Assembly: GCF_002270355.1 (NCBI RefSeq)
Contig: NZ_NJFZ01000007.1
Location: 124,001-188,000, forward strand
Source of the DNA: Flectobacillus sp. BAB-3569
GTDB taxonomy: Bacteria > Bacteroidota > Bacteroidia > Cytophagales > Spirosomataceae
Length of the DNA stretch: 64,000 bases
Direction of reading: 5' to 3'
The translations under genes were made by a program, and so were the position numbers. Below are positions 48,921-58,255 of this stretch, one piece after another (the first letter of the stretch is position 1; each line of letters starts with the position of its first letter). The notes under the pieces were generated by a model that searched no databases, had not been told where the DNA came from, and saw nothing but the letters and a program-made list of their open reading frames with translations.

Positions 48921-48950
48921 GGAAAATGCTCGATAAATCGAGCATTTTCC
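48921..48950 (-). terminator. Terminator after susD
   Basis: A 14-bp perfect stem (GGAAAATGCTCGAT / ATCGAGCATTTTCC, loop AA), 23 nt past the SusD stop, with a T-run on the minus strand. It separates the SusCD transcript from the lipoprotein-TBDT-DUF4249 set. The flanking 48742-48920 has only a short GCCGAAAGCC-type repeat. Confidence 0.88.
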
Positions 48951-48973
48951 GGTATTATAAAACTATCAGATGA

Positions 48974-50509
48974 TTAGTATCCAACGTTTTGCTTCAAGTT
49001 TGAGTTGATTTCCAATTCTCTTTGAGGGATTGGGAATACAACGCGGTAAGCAGGAGACGCTGTTGTTCTGTTATCAACAGGGTTTGCGAAAGTACCAAAA
49101 CGAATTTGGTCATTTCTTCTCCAACCTTCCCAGTACAATTCACGACCACGTTCAGCCAAGATATTGTTTGCTGTTAATGCAGTCAAAGCAGCTACACCAC
49201 GAGTTGTTCTCAAATTATTAATAATTGTTAACGCACCAGCTGTGTTACCACCTCTGAATAACGCTTCAGCTTTCATCAATAATAAGTCAGCATAGCGGAA
49301 GAATACATAGTCGTTTCCTGGTGCATCAATATTTGACACATCTGGGATATACTTAATAACACGAGCACCATCAGCCTCACTAGCTACTCTAAAATCATAT
49401 TTCAACGTAAAACTAAGTGGCTTTCCAGAACGATCTGTCAATGCTACTCCATTTTGATCAAATTGTTGACCTGCCAATAGACCTGCACGCAAACCTGACT
49501 TATCAGTCAAACCTGGCACTGCAGCACTCAAACGGCTATCTGTTTTCTCAAAGCTGTTATAGAAATCAGATAAAGTAGTAAAACCATTCCAACCACTAGG
49601 CACTTGATTATAGTGCGTTGTCATGTAAAAACGGTTTCTTACTGAAGAACCATTGTCAAGACTAGCACCTTTTTCATTCTGAATTACAAAGATTAATTCT
49701 TTTGAACGAGATGAATTTTCAAAGTGGAAGTTATCGAAGTAACTTTCAGTCAAACTAAATTTACCTGAACCAGTAATGGCATCTGCTAATGATACCACTT
49801 GATCCATGTCAGCTTTTGCAAAAGTAAATGGACCTGCTGGACTAGCTGGATCTTGATCGTAAACAGCTTTGTTCAAATAAACTTTCGCTAATAAGAAGCG
49901 AGCTGCCTCTTTGGTAGCAGTACCTGCATTAGAACCAGAAGCATTATCCAATGTTGGGAGAATTGCATTCAAATCAGCAATGATTTGAGCAGCAGCCTCT
50001 TTACGACTCAATGCTTTTGGTAAAGCACCTGGGTTTGCAGGATCTCTAAATGCCACTTGACCGAATAAGTCCATTGTATAAAACATATAGAACGCACGCA
50101 AGTAAGTAGCTTCCGCCTTTTGTTTTGCCGATGCTGTCGCATTGTTGATTACCTCGTTAGCAAGTGCATGACCACGGTTTAGGTTATTCCATGCAGCTAA
50201 CACATCATCACTTTGGTCAGTCCAAGTATGTGTGTGAAGGTTTCTCCAACGACCATTATCGTCCCAGTCAGCACCACGAGTTGGACCTTGCATTTCATCA
50301 GAAGGATGTTCTGTCAAAGCGTAAATAGCAGCTTGATCAGTAAAAGTACCCAAACTTTGATATGCCGATTTCAATGTTAATTCAGGAGAAATCGATGAAG
50401 CGTCTGTCAAACGATCTAGTACAGCATCATCCAAATTTGTACATCCGATCGCGCCTCCCATTGCTAAAGTTAACAACGAAGGGTACAATATATTTTTAAA
50501 ATTTTTCAT
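48974..50509 (-). CDS. SusD/RagB family outer-membrane lipoprotein
   Basis: 511 residues. Lipobox AMGGAIGCTN. Family signatures: AWNNLNRGHALANEVINN, ATYLRAFYMFYTMDLFGQVAFRD with the TPR-like helices, YVFFRYADLLLMKAEALFRGG, and the C-terminal INNLRTTRG, LAERGRELYWEGWRRNDQIRFG, VFPIPQRELEINSNLKQNVGY. SusD proteins cap the SusC barrel and bind the glycan or peptide ligand at the surface. Spacing to susC is 72 bp. A terminator follows. Confidence 0.95.
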   Translation of the reverse strand: MKNFKNILYPSLLTLAMGGAIGCTNLDDAVLDRLTDASSISPELTLKSAYQSLGTFTDQAAIYALTEHPSDEMQGPTRGADWDDNGRWRNLHTHTWTDQSDDVLAAWNNLNRGHALANEVINNATASAKQKAEATYLRAFYMFYTMDLFGQVAFRDPANPGALPKALSRKEAAAQIIADLNAILPTLDNASGSNAGTATKEAARFLLAKVYLNKAVYDQDPASPAGPFTFAKADMDQVVSLADAITGSGKFSLTESYFDNFHFENSSRSKELIFVIQNEKGASLDNGSSVRNRFYMTTHYNQVPSGWNGFTTLSDFYNSFEKTDSRLSAAVPGLTDKSGLRAGLLAGQQFDQNGVALTDRSGKPLSFTLKYDFRVASEADGARVIKYIPDVSNIDAPGNDYVFFRYADLLLMKAEALFRGGNTAGALTIINNLRTTRGVAALTALTANNILAERGRELYWEGWRRNDQIRFGTFANPVDNRTTASPAYRVVFPIPQRELEINSNLKQNVGY

Positions 50510-50581
50510 TTCTTTTATTTCGGATAATGTGGATTAAAGTAGAGTTTTAAACGATGTCAAAACTCAACTAAATACAAGTTG

Positions 50582-53500
50582 TTAGAAATTAGCGTTGATA
50601 CCTAATGAGAACGTTCTAGCTCTTGGGTAAGAAATATAATCGATACCCAATGATGGTACTCCATTTCTAACCGCAGCAGTGTTTGTCACTTCTGGATCTA
50701 GACCTGAATAATTAGAGATCAACAACAAGTTCTGACCTGTTAACGAAACATTAAGAGACTTAGCAAAACTGTTTGCTGGTAACTTGAATGTATAACCCAA
50801 TGAGAAGTTAGATACACGAATAAAATCAGATTTCTCTAGGTAGAATGCTGATGGTACTGGCGCATCACCAAATGATTGACCAGTAGTACTTGAGATTGTT
50901 TGGTAAGTTACGTTATTACCTTGTTTTACTGATGCTCTATTTAATACAGCGTTAGCAGTGTTGTTGTAAACGTATCCACCTTGTTGACCATTGATAAACA
51001 AGCTAGCATTCCAGCTACCCAAGTTAAAGCTGTTGTTCAAGCCCCAAGTCATTGTAGGGAAAGGGCTTCCTTTATATGTTTTATCAGCAGAAAGCTTTGT
51101 ATTACCATTTTCATCATAACCTAAGAAATCAGCTAAGAAGAAACCATACAATGGATAACCTTGAGTAATTGGTTGGATAAATGCTCCTGATAAACCTTGA
51201 CCGTACAAGTTACCAGTTTGAATAGTTGCAACGTCCAAACGAGCAATCTCATTTTTCAAGAAGGTTGCATTAGCAGATATTTCCCAATCCAATTTTTTGC
51301 CAGCTAAAACTTGATAGTTTAACGAAACTTCAACCCCTTTGTTTCTAATATCAGCAGGGATATTGCTCCATCTTGTAGTTGCAACGTCTGGTTGTGGTGC
51401 AGCAAATGGGAACAACAAGTTGTTTGTAGATTTGTTGAAGTATTCAACTGTACCAGACAAACGACCTTTCATTAATGCAAAATCTAAACCAATGTTTACT
51501 GCAGTAGTAGTTTCCCATTTAATGTCTGGGTTAGGTACATTTTCTTTTTGCAAACCACCTGATGAAGAGTTAGGAGCATAAGTCGCCAAAGAAGTATTAG
51601 TTGGGAACTCTTGGTTACCTGTGATACCCCAACCAGCTCTTAATTTCAAATCACTAAATACCTCTTTTGGAACAAATTCCTCGTTAGATAATCTCCAAGC
51701 ACCAGCAAATGATGGGAAGTAACCATATTTGTTGTTAGCACCGAATTTTGATGAACCATCCACACGTAAAGTTGCAGTCAATAAGTATTTGTCAGCATAA
51801 TTGTAGTTTACACGGCTAAAATATGACTGTAACTCACTCATTCCTTTACTTGAACCACCAGTATACGCTTTGTTAGTTCCTGAGTTGTTCACAAAATTGA
51901 TATTGTTAACCAAATCAAAACCTGCAGGAGATACAAAGAAATTCGCTTGAATGAAGTTACTTTGGTTTTCAAACTGTTGATAAGAGAAACCAGCCAAGGC
52001 ATCGATTTTATTCTTACCCAAATCTAACTTGTAGTTTAACGTGTGCTCCAAAGTTGTTGTAGTCAAATAGCGATTTGCGATACGTGCGTAGCCTTGGTTA
52101 CCAGGAATGTTTGTTGCAAAACCAGGTGTATTAGGATCAACACTTGTTCTTGTTACACCATCAGAATTATCATAACCAAAGTTAGCTTTGTAAGATAAGT
52201 TTGGTAGGATATTCCAAGTACCACTGATGTTCATCAAAGTTCTGTTTGTTACAACACCACCTCTATATTGATTTAATAATGAAACAGGGTTACGGAATGA
52301 TGGAGTACCATTAGTAAAATATGAACCATCTGTCGAATAAACAGGGTAAGTAGGGTTAGTTTTGATAGCCGTTGAAATAACGTTTCCTTCAAAACCGATG
52401 TCACCACCTGTTGCAGATAATTGGTCAGTTACTTTAGTAGATGTCATTGCTACAGCCAAAACAACTTTGTTATCAAACAATTTGTGCGTAGCATTTACAC
52501 GAGCTGTAACTTTCTTCATTCCTGAGTTTTTGATAGTACCTTGTTGGTCGTTATAACCCAAAGAGAAGAAGTAGTTAGTATTATCATTACCACCACCGTA
52601 GCTCAAGTTGTAGTTTTGAGCAATCGCTGTACGATATACTTGATCTTGCCAGTTTGTATTAGAACCAGCATTAATCAATTTATTATTTACATCCAAACCA
52701 GCAGCAGTAGCTTGTTTCAAGAAATCAGCTGTAGACAATACATCATAATTCTTGTAGTTGTTCGAAATCGCTGTACTAGCAGAAAAGTTCAAATTACTTT
52801 GTCCAGATTTACCTTTCTTAGTAGTGATCAATACAACACCATTTGCACCACGAGAACCATAAATAGCGGCAGAAGAAGCATCCTTCAATACAGAGATGTT
52901 TTCAATATCACTTGGGTTCAAGAAGTTCAATGGGTTTCTCGCAGCTGTTGTACCAACACCTGCACTACCATCTGTACCATCAGAAGTGTTTCCACCATCC
53001 AAAGGAATACCATCTACAACATACAACGGACCATTACCTGAACGAATTGAAGTGGTACCACGAATACGGATGTTGATACCTGCACCTGGCTCACCAGAGT
53101 TAGGAGTCATTTGAACACCCGCCGCACGACCTTGTAATAATTGTTCTGGAGAAGCAATCACACCTTTGTTAAAATCCTTAGCAGTCAACGCTACAACACC
53201 ACCTGTTGCATCTTTCTTCGTTGTAGTACCATAACCTACTACTACAACTTCTTCCAATGCTTTCGTTTCAGATGCCAATGATACGTTCACTTGCGAACGA
53301 CCACCTACTGAAACTTCTTGTTTTGCATAACCTACAAATGAGAAAACCAAAACAGCATTGTCTGATACATTGCTCAATTTGAATGAACCTGTAGCATCTG
53401 TTTGTGTACCTTTGTTTGTTCCTTTTACACTTACAGATACACCTGGTAGTCCAGAGCCATCGCCACTGTCAGTAACTTTTCCGGTAACAGTTTTGTCTTG

Positions 53501-53620
53501 AGCATAAGCCCCAATAGACAAAAGCATAGCTACAGCTATCGCCGCGAACTTAAGAAGTCCCGTTGATACTGCACCTTGTCGCATTGGGCGACCAAACCAT
53601 CGGTAAAAATGATTTTTCAT
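50582..53620 (-). CDS. SusC/RagA family TonB-linked outer-membrane protein
   Basis: 1012 residues. A long N-terminal leader (signal ending SIGAYAQ, about 40 residues) precedes a carboxypeptidase-regulatory-like domain (TVTGKVTDSGDGSGLPGVSV), the TonB box region EVVVVGYGTTTKKDATGG, a plug (SPEQLLQGRAAGVQ, NIRIRGTTSIRSGNGPLYVV, ISVLKDASSAAIYGSRGANG) and a 22-strand barrel ending RTFSLGINANF. It imports oligosaccharides or peptides with its SusD lid, powered by TonB. The neighbouring GH97 suggests an alpha-glucan or galactoside, but that gene is 9 kb downstream. The leader mRNA may be long; see the candidate promoter at 53889. Confidence 0.95.
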   Translation of the reverse strand: MKNHFYRWFGRPMRQGAVSTGLLKFAAIAVAMLLSIGAYAQDKTVTGKVTDSGDGSGLPGVSVSVKGTNKGTQTDATGSFKLSNVSDNAVLVFSFVGYAKQEVSVGGRSQVNVSLASETKALEEVVVVGYGTTTKKDATGGVVALTAKDFNKGVIASPEQLLQGRAAGVQMTPNSGEPGAGINIRIRGTTSIRSGNGPLYVVDGIPLDGGNTSDGTDGSAGVGTTAARNPLNFLNPSDIENISVLKDASSAAIYGSRGANGVVLITTKKGKSGQSNLNFSASTAISNNYKNYDVLSTADFLKQATAAGLDVNNKLINAGSNTNWQDQVYRTAIAQNYNLSYGGGNDNTNYFFSLGYNDQQGTIKNSGMKKVTARVNATHKLFDNKVVLAVAMTSTKVTDQLSATGGDIGFEGNVISTAIKTNPTYPVYSTDGSYFTNGTPSFRNPVSLLNQYRGGVVTNRTLMNISGTWNILPNLSYKANFGYDNSDGVTRTSVDPNTPGFATNIPGNQGYARIANRYLTTTTLEHTLNYKLDLGKNKIDALAGFSYQQFENQSNFIQANFFVSPAGFDLVNNINFVNNSGTNKAYTGGSSKGMSELQSYFSRVNYNYADKYLLTATLRVDGSSKFGANNKYGYFPSFAGAWRLSNEEFVPKEVFSDLKLRAGWGITGNQEFPTNTSLATYAPNSSSGGLQKENVPNPDIKWETTTAVNIGLDFALMKGRLSGTVEYFNKSTNNLLFPFAAPQPDVATTRWSNIPADIRNKGVEVSLNYQVLAGKKLDWEISANATFLKNEIARLDVATIQTGNLYGQGLSGAFIQPITQGYPLYGFFLADFLGYDENGNTKLSADKTYKGSPFPTMTWGLNNSFNLGSWNASLFINGQQGGYVYNNTANAVLNRASVKQGNNVTYQTISSTTGQSFGDAPVPSAFYLEKSDFIRVSNFSLGYTFKLPANSFAKSLNVSLTGQNLLLISNYSGLDPEVTNTAAVRNGVPSLGIDYISYPRARTFSLGINANF

Positions 53621-53888
53621 AGGTAATATTAAGATTGGGAAAAATGGTTAATGAAATTTGAGAACGCTCTTCACAGCATTTTTGAGTAAAAACCATCATA
53701 CTAGAAAGATTGTTTTGGGAATTAGTAGTTAGTCTAGTTATGGAATTTTCTTACTAAAAAGTATGAATTTGCTGTGATTTCACACAACAAAGTAGGCGAT
53801 AAAGTTTCTATAATTCAATTTTTTTTGGAAAAAATTTTATTTCAAAAAATACTTATTTTTACCAAAATTGCACTAAAACGATACCTTG

Positions 53889-53921
53889 CAAACTTAGCAC
53901 AGTGTAGGACAGATTTGCAAA
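53889..53921 (-). promoter_or_regulatory. Candidate Bacteroidota promoter for susC
   Basis: On the minus strand, TTTG (53918-53921) is followed after 21 bp by TAAGTTTG (53889-53896), fitting the -33 TTTG / -7 TAnnTTTG consensus. Transcription would begin near 53882 and leave a leader of about 260 nt before the susC ATG at 53620. Confidence 0.5.
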
Positions 53922-53938
53922 ACTTTGTAAAACTTTGC
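53914..53938. repeat. TTTG motifs at exact 10-bp phase, array 1
   Basis: TTTGCAAAAC-TTTGTAAAAC-TTTGCG: three TTTG motifs at 53914, 53924 and 53934. The array overlaps the candidate -33 region of the susC promoter, so a regulator could bind one helix face here. Confidence 0.55.
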
Positions 53939-54241
53939 GTATTCACGTTTTTTGTTAATAAATGTTAAAAACGTCTTCAATTACACAATAAAAAAACATT
54001 GTACTTTTCCAATAAATAAAATAATGAATTTTGTACTCTTTAGAACAGTCTAACATTCTTTTATTAATACATTAAAACAGGAAAATTTCTACATTTAAGC
54101 CTATCATCACAAAAAAGTACAATTATTTATTTGGCTTTATTTAAAATCGTTTTGGTATTTTACTTCATACAAACATTATTAAATACCTATTCCAAAATCC
54201 CTTAATTTCTCCGTTTGTCTCATGGGTATCCCAATGCAATA

Positions 54242-54280
54242 GTTTGAATAAGTTTGCATAATGTTTGCAATCGTTTGCAA
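54242..54280. repeat. GTTTG(C)A motifs at 10-11-bp phase, array 2
   Basis: GTTTGAATA, GTTTGCATA, GTTTGCAA and GTTTGCAA start at 54242, 54252, 54263 and 54273, one helical turn apart. They lie about 350 bp from array 1 and share its TTTGCAA core. Confidence 0.6.
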
Positions 54281-54584
54281 AATATTTCAGCATAATCATT
54301 GCTCTATATATCCTAAATAATCTGCACATTATGAATTGACAACTTCTCTTTTTTTGGCTTTTGCTATACATTTTCATGTGACAGATAAGTATATTTTTGC
54401 ACGAATTTGCTTTTAACTAGATAACCAATTTCCTTGCTATTTATCGCTCCATATAGCCGAGTTATCTACACTTTCCCATCACTCTTCTGTTGTATTGAAA
54501 TGTAATACTATTGGTTATTCTACTTCATTCTTTCTAATCTTTTATTACCGTAATTTTACTTAGGCTGTTATGCCTTTAATTTCG

Positions 54585-54592
54585 TATCTTTG
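54585..54592 (+). promoter_or_regulatory. Candidate -7 box for the FAD/Fe-S oxidoreductase
   Basis: TATCTTTG matches TAnnTTTG, 110 bp before the ATG at 54702. No convincing -33 TTTG lies at 19-21 bp upstream, so support is partial. Confidence 0.4.
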
Positions 54593-54701
54593 AGCATTCA
54601 ATTCTGTATTGATAAACCAAAAAACTCTTTCATAATTCGTACTAATTTTGCATTAATCTGAATAGCAATCATACTATTGATAGATTAATCCCTTATCAAA
54701 A

Positions 54702-57647
54702 ATGAGTCAAAAAGTAAGTAATCAGCTCTTAGCACAACTTGCTGGTACGCTTGAAGGTGATTTCCATTACGATACCGTAATGCGTACCTTGTATGCGACC
54801 GACGCTTCGGCCTATCGTGAAATGCCTACCGCTGTTGCTATCCCAAAATCGGTAGAAGACATCAAAAAACTTATTGCTTTTGCTGCCAATAATGGTTCCT
54901 CCATTATTCCTCGTACCGCTGGTACATCGCTTGCTGGACAGGTTGTTGGTGACGGTATTGTGGTAGATGTTTCTAAAAACTTTACGAAAATCCTCGAAAT
55001 TAATAAAGAAGAACACTGGGTGAGAGTACAACCAGGGGTGGTACGCGATGTGCTCAACATGGAGCTCAAAAAACATGGCTTATTCTTCGGGCCTGAAACC
55101 TCTACTGCCAACCGTGCTATGATTGGCGGGATGGTCGGAAACAACTCATGTGGCTCCAATTCAGTAGTTTATGGGTCTACCAGAGACCACCTATTGGAAG
55201 TGCACGCTATTTTAGCAGATGGTTCAGAAACCGTTTTTAAGTCAACTGACAAAGCTAACTTTAGCGCTTTGGTAGCTACAGCACAGCAAAAAAATGGCTC
55301 TGCAACCCTGTTAGACAAGATTTATCTCAAAACTAACGATATACTCAGCGATTCAAAAAATCAAGATGAAATCCGTGCAGAATTTCCTAAGCCTACCATC
55401 GAACGTAGAAATACAGGATATGCATTAGATATGCTTTTGAACTGTGAGCCATTTACACCAAATGGAAAACCGTTTAATATGTGTGAACTGATTGCTGGAT
55501 CAGAGGGTACACTTTGTTTCATCACCGAAATCAAAATCCATGTAAACGATTTACCTCCAAAAGAAATTGGTTTATTATGTGTTCATTTCAATACTATAGA
55601 CGAAGCTCTTAGAGCCAATCTTATTGCGATGAAATACAAGCCATCTGCTTCGGAACTGATGGATCACTATATCTTAGAATGTACAAAAGCTAATCCTGAA
55701 CATCGTCAAAATCGTTTCTTTGTAGAAGGCGACCCTGGTGCTCTTTTGGTAGTTGAGTTACGTGATAATGATGTTTCAGAAATTGAAAAGCAAGCTGCTG
55801 CTATCGAGGCTGAAATGCGTGCTGCAGGCTTTGGCTATCATTTCCCTCGTGTTTATGGTGCTGATACCAAGCGTGTTTGGGATTTACGCAAGGCTGGTTT
55901 AGGACTACTATCAAACCTTCCGGGTGACGAAAAAGCAGTAGCTGTTATCGAAGACACAGCTGTGGATGTCAATGACCTCCCTGAGTTTATCAAAGAATTT
56001 AATGAAATTCTTGCAGCCAATAATATGTATTGCGTGCATTATGCACACGCAGGCTCTGGCGAACTTCACCTCCGCCCTATCATCAATTTAAAGACAGAGG
56101 AAGGCAATAAACAATTTAGATTGATTGCAGAAGAGATTGCTACTTTGGTAAAAAAATTCAAAGGTTCTCTTTCTGGAGAACATGGTGATGGTCGTTTGAG
56201 AGGTGAATTTATCAAACAGATGGTTGGTGACCACAACTATCAATTGATGAAAGAAATCAAAAAGGTATGGGATCCTAAGAATATCTTCAATCCAAATAAA
56301 ATTGTAGATACTCCTCCAATGGATACGTTCCTACGCTATACGCCAGGACAAACTACCCCAGAATTCAAAACTACTTTCCGTTTTTACGACCAAGATATCT
56401 TGCAACATGCCGAACAATGTAACGGTTCGGGCGACTGTCGTAAGACGCATATGTCTGGCGGAACTATGTGCCCTTCTTATATGGCTACTCGCAATGAGAA
56501 AGAAACTACTCGTGCTCGTGCCAACATATTAAGAGAGTTTTTGACTCGTTCGGACAAAGCCAATCGTTTTGATCATGAGGAAATCAAGGAAGTGATGGAT
56601 TTATGCTTGGCATGTAAAGGCTGTAAATCTGATTGTCCATCGAACGTAGATATGGCAAAATTGAAGATGGAATTCTTGCACCAATATTACAAGGATAATG
56701 GAGTACCTCTTCGTAGTAAAATGATTGCCAATTTCTCTAAGCTTTCAAAAGTTGCTTCTTATGTGCCTTGGGCTTATAATTTGGTATTTGACACGCCTGC
56801 ACTTCGTAAAATTGCTAATAATATCGTCGGATTTCACCCAGAGCGTACTATGCCTCTTTTGGCAAAAGAAACTTTCTTAAATTGGAATAAAAAGCGTTCA
56901 AAATCGACGGGATTAAGCAAAAAAGTATATCTATTTGCTGATGAATTTACGAATTACAACGACGTAGAAATCGGTAAAAAAGCAGTTGAGTTATTAGAAA
57001 AACTGGGATATGAAGTCGTTATTCCAAACCATGTAGAATCTGGACGTCCGCAGCTATCAAAAGGTTTATTGGACGATGCAAAAGCATTGGCAACGAAAAA
57101 CGTAACCTTACTAAAAGATGTTATTTCAGAAAATACGCCTTTAGTAGGTATTGAACCATCAGCAATTCTAACTTTCCGTGATGAATATCCTGATTTAGTA
57201 GACGATAACTTATTAGAAGATGCTAGAAAATTAGCAAAAAATACCTTTATGGTAGAAGAGTTTTTGGCGAAAGAAATTGATGCTAAACGTATTGATAAGT
57301 CTTTGTTTACAAGTGAAAAACGTTTGATAAAATTACACGGTCACTGTCAACAAAAATCACTTTCTAGCTTAGTTCCTGCTAAAAAAGCGCTTTCATTACC
57401 GAGCAACTATGAAGTTCAATTGATTCCAAGTGGTTGTTGTGGTATGGCTGGTTCGTTTGGCTACGAAAAAGAACACTTCGAGCTTTCTAATCAAGTAGGT
57501 GAATTAGTGTTGTTCCCAACAATTCGCCAACAACCGGATGAAGTAATCATTGCAGCTTCAGGTACAAGTTGCCGTCACCAAATCCATGATGGTACTGGTC
57601 GTACAGCTTTGCATGCGGTTGAGATTCTTCACGCAGCCTTGAAATAA
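54702..57647 (+). CDS. FAD-binding and 4Fe-4S oxidoreductase (D-2-hydroxyacid dehydrogenase type)
   Basis: 981 residues, YdiJ-like in size and order. The N-terminal FAD-binding PCMH domain has IIPRTAGTSLAGQ and MIGGMVGNNSCGSNSVVYG; the FAD-linked oxidase C-terminal domain has HYAHAGSGELHLRP and SGEHGDGRLRGEF. A ferredoxin-like region follows, with CNGSGDC..., MCPSYMATRNE and CLACKGCKSDCP, then a CCG-type C-terminal domain with GHCQQKS and SGCCGMAGSFGY. Relatives oxidise D-lactate, glycolate or D-2-hydroxyglutarate and pass electrons to the respiratory chain at the inner membrane. The exact substrate is not readable. Confidence 0.92.
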   Translation: MSQKVSNQLLAQLAGTLEGDFHYDTVMRTLYATDASAYREMPTAVAIPKSVEDIKKLIAFAANNGSSIIPRTAGTSLAGQVVGDGIVVDVSKNFTKILEINKEEHWVRVQPGVVRDVLNMELKKHGLFFGPETSTANRAMIGGMVGNNSCGSNSVVYGSTRDHLLEVHAILADGSETVFKSTDKANFSALVATAQQKNGSATLLDKIYLKTNDILSDSKNQDEIRAEFPKPTIERRNTGYALDMLLNCEPFTPNGKPFNMCELIAGSEGTLCFITEIKIHVNDLPPKEIGLLCVHFNTIDEALRANLIAMKYKPSASELMDHYILECTKANPEHRQNRFFVEGDPGALLVVELRDNDVSEIEKQAAAIEAEMRAAGFGYHFPRVYGADTKRVWDLRKAGLGLLSNLPGDEKAVAVIEDTAVDVNDLPEFIKEFNEILAANNMYCVHYAHAGSGELHLRPIINLKTEEGNKQFRLIAEEIATLVKKFKGSLSGEHGDGRLRGEFIKQMVGDHNYQLMKEIKKVWDPKNIFNPNKIVDTPPMDTFLRYTPGQTTPEFKTTFRFYDQDILQHAEQCNGSGDCRKTHMSGGTMCPSYMATRNEKETTRARANILREFLTRSDKANRFDHEEIKEVMDLCLACKGCKSDCPSNVDMAKLKMEFLHQYYKDNGVPLRSKMIANFSKLSKVASYVPWAYNLVFDTPALRKIANNIVGFHPERTMPLLAKETFLNWNKKRSKSTGLSKKVYLFADEFTNYNDVEIGKKAVELLEKLGYEVVIPNHVESGRPQLSKGLLDDAKALATKNVTLLKDVISENTPLVGIEPSAILTFRDEYPDLVDDNLLEDARKLAKNTFMVEEFLAKEIDAKRIDKSLFTSEKRLIKLHGHCQQKSLSSLVPAKKALSLPSNYEVQLIPSGCCGMAGSFGYEKEHFELSNQVGELVLFPTIRQQPDEVIIAASGTSCRHQIHDGTGRTALHAVEILHAALK

Positions 57648-57663
57648 GGCAAGTAGTTTATAG

Positions 57664-57710
57664 AAAAGAGTCTGAGTATCTGTTAAAATAAAAGATATTC
57701 AGGCTCTTTT
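57664..57710. terminator. Terminator between convergent genes
   Basis: An 18-nt stem (AAAAGAGTCTGAGTATCT / AGATATTCAGGCTCTTTT with two G-T pairs) and U-rich 3' flank, 17 nt after the oxidoreductase stop and just before the convergent small gene. Confidence 0.85.
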
Positions 57711-57728
57711 TATTGACACCATTTTGTT

Positions 57729-58079
57729 CTAAATTCCTGCATCTAATGATCTAACACTCACCTGATGAGGTTGAGGATAGGTGATTAATTTAGAAAAGTC
57801 TACTTTCCAAAAATCTAAATCCAACAGCTTGCCATTTGAATCTTTGGTAAGCGTAATCACCACAGGTGTTCCATCAGAATCTACATACTCTACCTGCACC
57901 AAATCACCATCATAAAGATTAGGGTCGTCACCCATACTTATACTCCCCATTTTGCCCCCTTCATATTCTACAACATCTTCACGAATGGGATAGTGTGCAG
58001 TAGTAAAGCCAATCAATCCTAAAAGATGCTCTACTAATGCTCGCTCTTGCGGTCTAATTTTTCTTGTATCTTGACTCAT
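57729..58079 (-). CDS. Small protein, DUF6984-like
   Basis: 116 residues, no export signal. The pattern KIRPQERALVEHLLGLIGF, GGKMGSISM, VEYVDSDGTPVVITLTKDSNGKLL and LDFWKVDFSKLI resembles the uncharacterised DUF6984 family as I recall it. No catalytic motif is visible. It is a lone gene, convergent with the oxidoreductase and divergent from the M1 peptidase. Confidence 0.65.
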   Translation of the reverse strand: MSQDTRKIRPQERALVEHLLGLIGFTTAHYPIREDVVEYEGGKMGSISMGDDPNLYDGDLVQVEYVDSDGTPVVITLTKDSNGKLLDLDFWKVDFSKLITYPQPHQVSVRSLDAGI

Positions 58080-58255
58080 TATTTTTGTTCTTTCAATCGT
58101 TTATCGTTTCAGAATACTTTTATTTTAACTATAAATGATACCCGTTGGCTCAAAGCTACAAAGATAAAACATTGTCTTTGTAGGAAAACATCTAAATTGC
58201 ATTGGATTCAGTTTTATAGTTTCTGCCAAATCTTCTTTTAAACATTCAACAACAG

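Larger units (their letters stand above)
53621..54701. other. Gene-free 1.1-kb divergent regulatory region
   Basis: The longest gap of the window, very AT-rich, between the divergent susC (minus) and the FAD oxidoreductase (plus). Open frames inside it (for example 53774-53968 and 54165-54377 on the minus strand) are short with no recognisable product. It holds a candidate susC promoter, two arrays of phased TTTG motifs, and a -7 box for the plus-strand gene. No RNA gene was recognised. Confidence 0.7.

Noticed and set aside
53774-54377. Short ORFs in the susC upstream gap
   Set aside because: They are 64-70 codons in very AT-rich sequence, with no signal, domain or coding-like composition.
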